Shown here piece after piece: positions 25,501 through 37,450 of a stretch of 64,000 nucleotides of DNA. Location: assembly GCA_004123355.1 (NCBI GenBank), contig SCHM01000004.1, positions 868,001 to 932,000 of the forward strand. Direction: 5' to 3'. Each line of letters opens with the position of its first letter. Within the stretch, counting starts at the first letter, position 1. A model generated the notes under the pieces. The model was not told the DNA's origin, made no database searches, and saw only the letters and a list, made by a program, of their open reading frames with translations. The stretch is from Amphirosellinia nigrospora (lineage: Eukaryota > Ascomycota > Sordariomycetes > Xylariales > Xylariaceae). The position numbers were made by a program, and so were the translations under genes.

Positions 25501-27014
25501 AGATAGAGACACTGGAGTTTTGAATTACCAATTCGCGGATACGGTTTCAACTTTCAAGACACTGTTTCAAGGGTCATGGCAGGAGTTATTGCATTGTAGT
25601 GCGTATACATAATGGTCTTCGGTCTAGCGTATGGCGGACATGGGCTCAACAAGGTTTTAACCTAGCATATACTTATGTGCTTTCATAGGGTTTTAACTAT
25701 AGTTGCAGTACATTGCAGTGCGTGTATTGTAGTGTATTCCCAGTTTCAAACTTACACCTACAACCAGCTCGTGCCCACTGTTGTTCGCGCTTAGGAAATA
25801 GCTTGACTAGTCAAGAGAGATAGACGATGAATGAATAAGATTGAAACATACGGCTGTTTTGTTTTTATTATGTGCGGTCCTCGTCGAAATCAAAGACTAT
25901 ATAGTTAATGTCACGGATAAAAGAAAGTCTGAAGCATTTCGCGTTTAGATCAGTATGAGATTTTAGAGAAATTTCAACCACAGGGACTCTGTGACAAGTT
26001 CGTGCCCAAACCTCCTTACCTATAAAGAGATACTATGCGTAGCTTTAAGACTATTAGTAATATATGTCCTCTCAAGAGATCGATGTCACCTCCATATAGC
26101 TACATGGACCCTCTAGTTAGAACTCATCCCGTACTTATCGGTAGAGGTGAAGTATTACTATTTCGCATATCATCTCAGCTTTTGGTCCCTAGCAAGTTTA
26201 CGAGGGCGTGGTTAAGACTGTCCTAGGTACACATCAGTTATTTTAAGTGGTTGACTCCCATAGTCTGTCTCTATATAAATATTCCGGGTTGAGAGTATTG
26301 CTGGCCTCCTACACAACGTCAACACGCCCGCCACCAACCAAGTCTCTTTGTGCACAGTTCTATCTTCAACCGCAGGAGCTTTTATTCGGTGGGTCGGGTC
26401 CGGAGGGTAACCTCTTTCTCGTTCAGGGGTATGACGACTAACAGCGGGATTACTCCGGCGCTGAAAGACGAGCCCGCCACTGCTAGGCTGTCTATGCTCT
26501 TGGACAGGTTGTGACGGATACCTGATGTCATGAAGCGCGCGTAGATAGTGCCCCAGACTTTTGTTTCATTTGCAACGCAACCATTCCCGAGTCATCACCT
26601 AAATCACTCCAGCCTGCTAAAGGTCCGATCAACCATGCTTCCCTAAGGTTGGTGTGCTGTGATACATCGGTCCGACTTGTCGTTGATCCAGTGCGGAAGT
26701 AGGAAGGGAATAAATAGATAACTTAGGTGTTTGGAGGTGGGATGAGCTAGTGATCAGACAGTGGAGGTGATTGGGGAACACCTGCGCTAATGCTCGACCA
26801 CTAAACCTCAAGACTTGGAAATTATCTCTTTGGATACCAAGGTATGAAGAAGTAGACCTACTTCATATGTTTTTCTATATACATTAATGATGAGTCTTAG
26901 TCTACTAGTTCCTCTTCATATAGAAACCCTCTCTCCCTATTAACCATTTATTCAGGTAGTCATAATTGTAAAGAGCATTGGCTCGTTTTTTTTGGGCATA
27001 TATCCAGTACCTAT
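25501..27014. other. Intergenic, AT-rich
   Basis: About 1.5 kb between idh1 and the 3' end of the GNAT gene. Only short frames without family features. No repeat recognised. Confidence 0.5.
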
Positions 27015-27716
27015 TCAAGATGGAGGACTTGACATGACATAATGGCCCAACATGAGCGGTTGTCCCAGCCTATGAAGTTGCGTATCCGGCTCTTCCCAGA
27101 AGCCAAAGTCCTCGAACCCCAGCTTCTCGAGCACGCGTTGGCTGCCGGCGTTATAGGCGGCGATCTCGGCAACCACGCGCTCGCGCGAGACTATCGGGCC
27201 TTCTTCTCCCTCTAACGACCCCTTTTCCCTCGGCAGCGTACCAGGATGGACGGCGACCTCGACTCCTCCCTGGGAGCTCCCACCAATCCCTCAGGATGCC
27301 GTGCATGGCCTCGGTCGCGTACCCCGGCCCCAGTGCGCCGGGTGCAGCTTGTAGCCGATCTCGGGCCAGCCCATGCCGCTGCCGCGGACCGTGTGCACGC
27401 CGCCGTCGCCGATCAGCTCGCCCGTCTCGGCCACGAAGATGCCGAAGATGAAGTGCTCCGCCGCCGCCGCCGGGGCCACGAGCTTCTCGAGCTCCGCGCG
27501 CGACTCCTCGATGCTGGCGTCCGGCTTGCCCAGCGTCGTCTCCGTCATGAACTTGGGTTCTCTGCGCAGCGCGAACACGGCCTCCAGGTCGTCGAGTGTC
27601 AGGGGCCGCATGAGGAGCCGCTCTGTGCGGATCGTCGGCCGGTCTGATATCGGTAGGCGCGGGAGAGTCGACCGTACCCGGACGGGCGTGGCGTTGGCGC
27701 CGGTGGAAGTCGTCAT
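27015..27716 (-). CDS. GNAT-family N-acetyltransferase, RimJ/RimL type
   Basis: Acetyl-CoA-dependent acetyltransferase of the Acetyltransf_3 group; the acceptor is unknown. ATG at 27716. N-terminal half: RPTIRTERLLMRPLTLDDLE (beta1 and the typical TERL motif), then FIFGIFVAETGELIGDGGVH and WPEIGYKLHPAHWGRG, the acetyl-CoA loop, continuing GYATEAMHGILRDWW in another frame. The C-terminal part VVAEIAAYNAGSQRVLEKLG plus FEDFGFWEE carries the N-x-x-S-x-x-V-x-E-K-x-G-F signature and stops at 27015. The frame changes at least twice, in GGGG/CCCC runs around 27325 and near 27250. Very GC-rich (C-run dense) compared with its flanks. Assembled length about 230 aa, normal for the family. Confidence 0.85.
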
Positions 27717-30700
27717 TTGGAGATTTTTCTTTTCTTTTAGTGGTCTTGTGTGTGAATGTTGAATTATCTATGTAAGATATCGTGTAAGAGTATTGAGATT
27801 TGTGATTGGGATACTTTTCTATCTTTTCAATCATCTATAATTGCTGTACTACCTTTATTTTCAACTGCTTCTTATAATGCTCAACTACTGCTCATTAAAA
27901 TTGTCTATATGGTGTATTGTCTAAACTCGGGTCATATGACTCATACGGTGGTGAACCCGTTCTAGCGCCCGCATTCTTCGGTGTAAATGAGTCTTCGCCG
28001 TCTTGGAGGCTGAAGACTACCTAGTGATATATGTAGTACCATACTACCCTGCCACGTTTCCCGCATTCAGCTTTTTGCGTAACACGAGGTATTCCCGTTG
28101 TCAGATGTTCTCGAAGCCTTCTATTCACCAATCGTTCTTGAGATCTGCGATACGTGAGAGCTTGGCTCAACCCAAGAGGGCCTAGTTCGTGGGTTCCTGA
28201 AAGCGAGCTGTCAGCCGCAGCAAGGAACGATGCGATGATAGCTGAGCAAGTATGTATGGCCTAAACGCTTACATATATACATGATTGAGATATCTTTAGG
28301 CATTGTGGGGTGGTGTCTTGTCCCTATCGTTACCCCGCCTATACCGCCTCATATAACCTATCATCTCGTGCTTCTACATGTTAACTAATTCGGAGGCCTT
28401 TCGTCTTGGGTCGGAAGATGGTGTTGTCGCATTTTGGCCCCCTCCTCTAGGTCACCCGGAGACAGTCATTAACCTCAACCCCGGGAATGAGCCTGAGGAT
28501 AAGTATTCCCCTTGCGTCTTTCATTGACAATCATGGCAAGATGAAGGGAGGAGGGGAGGGGGCTTTTTGTGGCTTCTCTGGTATTACCTGCATTATCTAG
28601 TACATATCGTAGGAAATCCATCAGAGATGCAATGCCATGTGAATTGGCGTAGCTTTTATAACTTAGGTGATTCTAGATTGTGTAATTGTGTGAGCGACGG
28701 AGACTATAATGTCCATATAAAAAATACCTAACTCCCTTCGTTTACTGCCACGGGGCTAATTAGGTTGATATTGAATTAGCACTCATCGATGCCGACATTA
28801 CTCCTTCACACTACGACTCTCGGTGGCGTTCTGGTTTTGCATGGCGTAGGCGCCGTCGTACCTGTCCTAAAACCTATAAATTACTTCCCGGCCGGTTCGC
28901 CTTTCTCGGCATAGGGGGAGTTTAGAGTTATGGAAGCTTTCCGTCCGCGATCAATGTGAGGGGTCGATAGCTCAGGAAAGCGGCGTGTACGGACTAAGTG
29001 TGAAATTAGCCTCGGCGCGTGTCGTTGCGGGCCCCTGAGGTTGGATGGATGGTGAAGTGAAAGCGAACTACAGCATACTAACCGATAGACACTCCGAGGT
29101 TAGTCGTGATGACATCGAACTGACAGACGCCTTTTCCGCCACACCCAGGCTGTAGATGGCTGGAGATGGCTAGAGGTCCCGCTAGAATCTTGTTCCTGAG
29201 TCGAATAGTCTCTAAGCTAAGACTTACACTACTTATCACAGGATAGCTAGGGATAAGTAAGAAGGCTGAAACAGGTTTAAAATGCCAGGTTAGTTTGCTC
29301 GGAGTACCCGTCGACGTTTTGGGGAACGGACTCATAGGCTACTACTACTCGGGAGGGCGAAGCTCGTTGATGCTAAAAACAACCTAATTAGGCATCGAGC
29401 TGTAAAAGAAAAACATGCCAACAGGGCAACCATGGTCGTCCAAGTCCTTTCGACAGCCTTGTTGAATATGATTGCTGGGAATATTGAGGCGCAAGAAAGC
29501 CTTTCTTCCGTCTGGTTCCAGGCTTGGAGGGGGAGGGTATATCTAGTCTAGTTAAAGATAACCAGGAGCAGAGTAAGTCCGTATTGTCAACCTATCCAGT
29601 TAGAAAGTGCAATGCTCTCACCGCTATCCGATTTAAGCCTCTCAGCTGAATCATGTCTGACCCGTGCATGCAGGAGAATCCCGGCGCCACCATCGCATAT
29701 ATCAGGGCGTGGATTCCAAGTGAACACATCCCTTACGCATATCAGCATGATAGGGCATGATCTCTCCGCTCTTGTATAGGAAACCAGATTGGGTGTTTCA
29801 ACACTCTCATGACAGCGAGCTTTGCGTGTCAATCTTCTGGGCAGTACGTATGCTATCGAGTCAACACTTGTAAACAACGTGCAGGGAGCGAGTCAACTGC
29901 TCGGAAGTCGGGCAGTTCAAGACTACCTAAAGGACTTAAGCACGTGTCTACGCTAATATAGGCAGCCTAAATGGCGCAATACCCTGCTGTGGCGTCTACG
30001 AAGCAGTATTAGAAGGCGAAGGCGAATTTCGGCTCCGAGACATTGGTCTTGAGATAATTCCCAACGCAGGTTTAAGCGAATTCCAGCAAGCTTTATTGCA
30101 TCAGCACTCAACGTAGTAGACGTAGTAGTAACATAATACTGTAGCTCTGAGCGGAGGGACCTGGATATCCCATGTTCTGTCCCATGCATCAAAAGCTTCT
30201 CCGGTCCTGTGGTGTCATGGCTTGCGGGGACAAATACCTACTAACTAAGGTTAAGTCTTAGATCTGCCCCAGTCCCCCCATGTATGGTATGCGGGTCTCA
30301 GACTTGCGTCTCTTGGCCAGAAACGGGATAGGCTGGGGAAATAGAAGACGCCCAACTGCCCGTCGGGGTTAATTGGCCGTTGAAAAGTGGATGAGTGGTG
30401 CAAGCCAACGAGATAGCGAAGTGAGGTCTGATACTCAAACAAGGTTGCGGCGTTCACGTGTGCACTGCCGAAATACCGTAGTCGCTGCTGGTATTGACCG
30501 CTTCGAGAGACGAGATTCAGGGTCAAGCCCAATAGCGATGCCGGCATGTTGTCTAGTGCCGATCTCCCTATGTTGTTGTTGACAATAGATAACATGCCTC
30601 CTAACATGCCGAGGTCCTATGCATTCTCGACAATCACGACCTAAGAGCCAAGAGCCAAGAGGTAGGTAGCTAAAGCATCGACTAACCTAGGCATAATAGC

Positions 30701-31967
30701 TGCCAGTAAGAGCCTAGTGTATGCTATTTTCCAGCCAATACACACAATCGATGTAAAGATTGGGCGAAAGCTTCGGCCTATCATCTGTACTGTAGTGCTA
30801 CTACATAGTATGTAAACGTATCAGTATCTTACAATAAAGGACATTATGCCCTATCATACCCGCTTACGTCTACCTCCCGAGTCGTGCCAAAGGAGCCCTA
30901 GTGTACGAGTAGGCCTGTTCCCAGTCTCGAGTTCCCACACACACACACACAGCCCCGGAGCTGAGGGCGGCCCTTCTGCCGTCAGGATGCCGTGAAGTCA
31001 TCTTCAGCTGCAGCCACTCATGGCGCGTAAGCTTCAAATTTCCACTGATCTGACCATCTCATCCTAATTATAACGTCGCAACAACTCCCCGTCCCCCAAG
31101 GGGTCTTCCCCCGGGATACCGAGGACGTCTGCCAGTCAACGTTCTTATCGCCATACGCATAGTAAGGAGAGAGAGGGGTGGCCGAGGATTGTCGAGAGAT
31201 ATGTGGCCCGACAACATGGTTGGACAAGCTAGCCCTGGCACCTATCCTCGTCTCAACTAATTCGACGGGGATTAGGACCAACGACTGGAGACGTGACAGC
31301 CTCAGTACACCAATCAAGCCCACCACGGTCTGCAAGCCTGTTCACCATGAGCCACGCTAGGGGTCGATAGTCCCGCTTATCCTGGGTGACGAACCCAGTC
31401 ATGGGCAGACACCCCCGGATCCAGGGTTCTCGCGCGTGGGCCGAATTAAGTCCTGTCCTGAGAAGCTGTACGACATCTACACTACACTAAGTACAAGTGC
31501 GCTATCTACGTTATTATTTATAACGGCATTGAGAGGATTTCGTCCTAATCCTCCCTCGCCATTGGCTCGTACTAAAATCAGCCTCATCCTTGTACGCTAC
31601 CGTAGGTAGCATCGCATGAGGACCGTCTTCGGTTGCGCTACCACAACTGTCTCTCCGTGCCCCGTTTATGCATGTCTTACTTTGCCTACCTCTGATCTCA
31701 CAGCTGCTGATTGTTGATTTTCTTCTTTCCCTTCCTCATGTTATCGTCCTGCATACTGTAGTTCCCAGTTCCGGTGGCCTTCTTTCCGTCATTCGGGTGC
31801 GACGTATGCAAAGTAGGAATGGTCCGGTTCTGTACGCCAACTCGAACCACTAAGACGGCTGCGTCGATAGCGTGAGCGGTGCGACAGCGGTCCGCACCCG
31901 GCCGAAACCAACGAAGTTCGCCCTCCAAGGTTGCAGTCACAACTTATTGTTCAAGACCTTTTGCATA
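27717..31967. other. Gene-poor region, no supported gene
   Basis: About 4.2 kb with only short frames (longest ~118 codons, 30251-30607 minus) that lack recognisable domains or start with non-ATG codons. A (CA)n microsatellite lies near 30938-30951. No transposase, reverse transcriptase or tRNA was recognised. The last few hundred bases, pyrimidine-rich, may be the leader of the SH3 gene. Confidence 0.5.
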
Positions 31968-34928
31968 ATGGCAGAAGAAGTAGAGCGGCTGGTACTTGCG
32001 CAATTCAGGGAAATTGTCGAGAAAGGCAAAACCGCCATTGAGAATGTCGAAAGCGCAGGCGACCAGGCACCAGAGCCAATGCTCAAGGCAGCACAGAACT
32101 TGGTAAAAGAGGGCGAAAAGGCATTAAAGAAGATCGAGCCCGTTTCGACGGCTACACACGAAGAGTATGGAAGTAATTTTATCAATGCAATCAAGGAGAA
32201 TGGTGCGACTCTCCTATATACCTAGCTACTCGACATGTTGGGGTATGCTGACAAGAAAACGTAACTTCAGATGAGCTTGCGCAATTTCGTTCGGAGCTTG
32301 AAGAGCTGTTGTGGGATTTCGACGATTACACCGAAGCAAACGAATTTGACGCGGATAAATATAGCGGACTTCAGAAAGCTTCAAGAAATGCTGCGTTGAA
32401 GATATTAGATATCATAAAGCGTATGAAGCTCGTGGTCCCCGGGTCGGATGCGGAGATATTGGCGAGTATGACAGACCGCCCACTCAAGACAAAACAACAC
32501 ACAGAAACTAACTAGGCAACTAGATGCACGTTTGAGTGGCATTCTAAGTCCAGAAGGCGGTCCGGAAACAGGTCCTTGGGGCAATACAGAAGCATTGCGG
32601 TCACCGCGGCTCAGCGGCAGCGATCTTGATCGAACTAGCTCACGCCGTTCCGGGCCATTTGAGCCGCCTTCGGAACCACCACCGTCGCCGCCCTCAGCGA
32701 ATCCATGGCAGGTCGGAAGAGCAATGACTACCCTAGGAGTACACCTCGAAGAAGAGGACAGTGCTGAACGACAACCTCCAGTCGAGCCTGATTCGCCAAC
32801 AATTCCACAGACGCAATTAGTTAGTCCAGAAGATAACCCACTGAGACGCATACGATCTCAAGAAACAGACGACGGCACCATGCACGAAGAACATGAACAG
32901 CGTCTACGAGCAGCCTCCCAGAGCTGTGCGTCAAATAGCGAAGGGTCATTATCACCAATGCAACAGAGCCACAGATGGACAAATTCCACGCAGGGTTCGA
33001 CCGATTCCATGCGGTCACCCACGCGCGCTCATAGTGGGTTTATTCGTAGCACCGACACCTCGACACTTCATCCCCATGACCTTGCTCTCAATCGGGTGCC
33101 GTCTAAGACCTCCTCGGTGATCGGGAGACCCCCATCCAGAGCTAACCGTGCCGTCGGCACTGTCGGCCGAGATCGAGGAAACAGTCTTGCGGGTAACACT
33201 GGCTTTCCCCCGAGAACAACGTCAGTGACTAACCAGAACTCTTCCTCCTATGTTCTTTCGTCACGCAAGCCGTCGACTGAATCTATTAATAGTTCTGTCT
33301 TCGACATGGTTGAATCATTAAGTCCGAAACAGCCCACTGCTTCAGCAGCACATCGGCATTCTGTGCAGTCAACAACATCAGGTCGCTTTCCACCACCAAA
33401 ATACCCAGGACCTCCACCTCTGTATCAAACTCCACCCGTGCCGCCTAGGCGTACTTCGGGGTGACCATCAGAAGCCAGTCTTCGGGGGTCACACAGCACA
33501 TCCAAGTTATAGCTCAAGGGTCATGGACGAGGGTCTAATCCCTGTTGAGATGGAGAACACTATATCAGACGAACCCCTCATTCCTCTTCGAGAGTCGGAT
33601 TGCACAATCACTCCGGCTAGCTCCTTTTATAAATTTAAAGGTTTCTGCAAAGGTGCAGAAGAAGCACAACGCGGTCAATTAGGGTTCAAGAAAATCAAGA
33701 GGCCTATTGGCGTAAGTCATATATTCTGGACTTCCAATTCTAGTCTGGAGATTCTAACCTTATTCAGGGCTTTTCTACTGCGGTCGTAGCTAAGTGTACT
33801 CACTGTCTTTTCGAACTTGATTATAAGGCAGTGCAACAGGATTTGAACAATGAATGTAAGGAATTTAGCTTGAAGCATTAACTATACAAGTCGAAGGAGA
33901 AACTAATGTACCCATAGCATCCGGGAACTTCAGCTCAAATACAATTGGTTACCGCTTGAGGATTCTCCAGAAGAGCCATTTACCAATACGTGTGATAGAG
34001 GAGCAAATTTACGGGTGTCTATTTTGCATTCAGCTTGGCCACACCCTCGAGGAGAGCGACGCCACCGTGTTCTTCAACCAGAAGCAGCTGTTCGCACACA
34101 TGACTCGCCATCCTCGACCGTTACCAAAAATCCCCGGCCTTACCATCATCGAAGAACCCCAGCTACCACCGCAACTAAAAGACAACTTCGATCTCCACTT
34201 TCCGCATCCGCCCACCAAGTCGGTTATGGAGGGCATCGCCAGAGAAGTCTCCAGACTCCCCGCGGCGGTCACGATGGATACGAGGAAGATGTCTCATGGA
34301 TCCATGCGCCTACCCCGGATCGCCAACCGGCGCTTCCCTTCGCTATCGGTGCCAAGATTGTCGGCATTGAATTCCCAGCCAAGTACGATGGCAAATGGGC
34401 CATTGGTTGGCATGACGGCACACGCGCAGCTTTTGAGATGGACACCGTGCAACTCGAGGCGCCCTCCAAGGCCGAAGTGAGGATGCAGGGAACAAGTAGC
34501 GTGCAAGCCGTAGCACGCTGGAAGTGGAACCAGAAGGGTGATGATCGGTGGTTGAAATTCGACAAAGGGGACGTCATCAAGAATATCTCATGTGAGTTCC
34601 AAACAACATGCTACCAAAGACCTCCGCCTCCTCGTTTTGCGGTCTTGCGAGATGGTAGTAGCAAATCCGTTTCTAACTTTTTGGTCGTGTAGGGGTTTAT
34701 ACCGATCACTGGTGCTGGTCTGGCTCCACTTCCAAGAGCTCTGGCATATTTCCGCAGTCGCACCTCGACCCGAGCTCGATCCGGACGGTCGATTCCGACT
34801 CGGGGAGCGTCGGGAGCTGGGAGAAGAAAAACCCACTGAAATTCTCGATCCGCGGTAGGAAGGACGACCGCAAGATAGGCTCGTTCTCCTCGCAAGATAA
34901 TAGCACCTGGAAGTCGAATATCTACTAG
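31968..34928 (+). CDS. SH3-domain protein with a probable C2H2-like zinc finger
   Basis: ATG at 31968 (MAEEVERLVLAQF). Domain order: an N-terminal helical region (~150 residues, KGKTAIENVESAGDQAPEP, FRSELEELLWDFDDYTEANE); a long Ser/Pro-rich region with PPKYPGPPPLYQTPPVPPRR; a conserved segment SSFYKFKGFCKGAEEAQRGQ then KCTHCLFELDY; a C2H2-like element YGCLFC...LFAHMTRHPRP (Cys-x2-Cys, then His-x3-His); and a C-terminal SH3-like domain, KIVGIEFPAKYDGKW, ending WKWNQKGDDRWLKFDKGDVI|KNISWVYTDHWCWSGSTSKS (split by an intron with GTGAGT donor). Introns also after IKEN, RPIG and DLNNE. Frame slips near 32500, at GGGG 33458-33461 and near 34265. Probably a cytosolic scaffold; function unknown to me. 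Confidence 0.75.
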
Positions 34929-34949
34929 CTTCATCGTTGAGAGTAGCAA

Positions 34950-34951
<2 letters not shown>

Positions 34952-34987
<36 letters not shown>
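34952..34987. repeat. (CT)n microsatellite, about 18 units
   Basis: Uninterrupted CT dinucleotide run beginning about 24 bp after the SH3 gene stop, in its 3' flank. Confidence 0.95.
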
Positions 34988-34989
<2 letters not shown>

Positions 34990-36599
34990 GGCCCAAGGTG
35001 TATGTTTCTCATCGGTTAAATACCCGGGAACATCAGAGACGCGCAGGAGGACGAGATGCTTTGAGGCATGGGAGTGATGGAATGAGGGATTTTACCTGAT
35101 GGATGATGGATTATGAGACGCGATGCTTAACGGCGTCCCCTGGGTTTAATCGTCGGACAAAACGAAGGGATGATGATCATGAGTTGGATGGTTGCGTGGG
35201 GCTTTGGCTTTTTTTTCTCCGGTGTATATGTTTTCCATTGCGACTATACCCCCTTCGTTTCCCTGGCTTTTTCCCTTGTGCGTATAGACGCTCTTAAGTA
35301 TGGACCTATCGAGCCAGCTTCTTTATTTTTTTTATATCAAAAATGACCAGAACTTGGATAGATATAGATTCTAGAATGGCATTGCGGAGAATCTGATTGA
35401 AGATATATATATTTGCGTCTCTGACTCTTTCTCTCTGCTCAACGAGTCCTTGCATGTTCCTCTTTTTGATGATGCGTGTTGAGTGTGGATAGTTCGTAAT
35501 TGTTGCGCGTGCTTCTTGTATACTGCTTGAACACTAGATTACATATCTTTATCCCTCAATTAAGGGGTTACGGCTGTCTACTTTTACCTCGGTAGAAAAC
35601 GCGTCGAAGGAATCTATAGTGAGTACAGAGGCTTATACGAGTGCTTGTCGAGTCCTTGATATTTATGAGCGTTGGTAACCGCGTCCGTGCAAACCTTCTA
35701 GATTTGCGAGTTCGGCGCAGGCAAGTCGAGTTCAGACTAGAGCTCAAGCTGTGACTCGGCTGCGGGTGCTGGTACACCCTGAATATGGAAGATGGAAAAA
35801 AGAACCACACCTACAACCACAACTACTTCACGTTCTAGTATATATGTGCCATAAAATCATTGATCTGAATTCGGGAGTATAAGAACCGAATAATCAAGGG
35901 CTACATCGACGGGTTTGGTATGTATAACTATGGCATACCGACCACATAATATGCTTATTTAAGTTAATTAATAGAAAACCATTTCCTTAAAAGACATAGG
36001 TTTGCTGGTGCCGGGTTTTTATTTACCTACTTGACAGGCTCTTACCTCTATATGATGAACCAAGATGCTTTTGGTCTTGCTATCGGGGGGAGATGCCCTG
36101 AGCTTTGGGCAAGTAGGCGAAATTCCTGCTACTAAGGGTTTCTATTCCGAGGAGAGCTCCAGAATATGGTCGTTCTGTGTTGCTTATTGTATATCCACAG
36201 GCTCTAGTAGTAGTCGTCATGTTCCTGATCTTTACTTGCTTCGAAGTAGCTTCATTAAGGCGAGAATTTAGCCACAAAGCTCCTTCCAATTAACATAGAG
36301 ACAACTTCAACGACGACTACCATGTCGCTTACTTTTCTCAAATCGGGAGTCGCGGAGCTACGTGCCGTTTTGCGGCGAGAAATCGAACACAATTGAATAG
36401 GGGCATACCTTAGAAGGTGCGGTCACCGGAAGGTAAGTTGGTTGGCCGTAGCGTAGTAGGGTGAGTTGTTTCGTGGGTGGAGAGACGCACGAGGGTGTAA
36501 GTAAAACATATGATTATAAGTTCTCAGCCGGAATTTTCCTGGCTTCCAAGAATCGACTATGGAGACCTGTGTTCTCGGCTCGAAGGGCCTTTTATTGGA

Positions 36600-37450
36600 G
36601 GTCATATGATTTAAGCACTAATTGTTAACCTACCTCTAGATCTATGCATGAGATGTTGCGAGACATAAGTCATAGATTACATGTTCCGCCTACAAGACTA
36701 CTAGCTCTCAAGCTTCAAATGTTTATATTAGGAGAATTTAGAGTTATGCCACGGGTTTTCTAGGCTTCCCCTACCTCCTTGACTAGGAGAACACCATGAT
36801 TCAGATTATAAAATTGCTTTTTAGAGAATCTAGAACCTCTACTACTGAGACAAGTTAACTTGAAAACCTTAGAGGTCTCAAGAACAGTATCTTAGAAGGC
36901 AATTTAGCTGATCAAGAAGATTGTTTGGCTGATATAAATTGTCTCACTTCTCAAAGTAGATGAACAACTCGTGCTACTAAGTCAAGGACATAATTCATCT
37001 ACGAAGTGACTCAAACAAAGCGACAGGCTGTAAAAGAATTAGACCACAATATTAGACACTAACCAATTCTCCGACAGAATAGACTCTTTGGGTTGTCTAA
37101 TGTAAAGTAGTATCGTTTGATGTAGGTGAGGGTCGAGGGGTCTATGCCAACTTAAAGCGACATCAAGACTTACTCAACCTTTATCTTCATAATGGAGTAG
37201 AGCCTCTAAGGCTTCTGAACTCCAACCTCCCTTCTAGCCTGGAGCGGAGTCTACTCGTATTCATGTCTTCGGTGGATGGTTGTACGCCCGTGGTCGCCTG
37301 GCTCTCGCAGTTCTAGGATATTCAACAGTGATGTAAAATATCCAAATATAATTGGAAGTAAAATACTCCAACTCTCTAAGCCAGCTAAGAATAGCAATCC
37401 TTCCTGTTGACATAGCTAGGCTGGGGTAACGTGATTAGAAATTATAAATC
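36600..37450. repeat. Possible degraded repeat, family not identified
   Basis: Stop-dense, AT-rich stretch that still looks faintly protein-like in short pieces and ends in a GC-richer block at about 37200-37320. It could be an old transposable element remnant. No diagnostic domain, terminal repeat or target-site duplication was confirmed, so this is a weak call. Confidence 0.2.

Noticed and set aside
36600-37450. Mobile element remnant of a named family
   Set aside because: No diagnostic domain, terminal repeat or duplication could be confirmed by eye, so it is listed only as a weak unassigned repeat.
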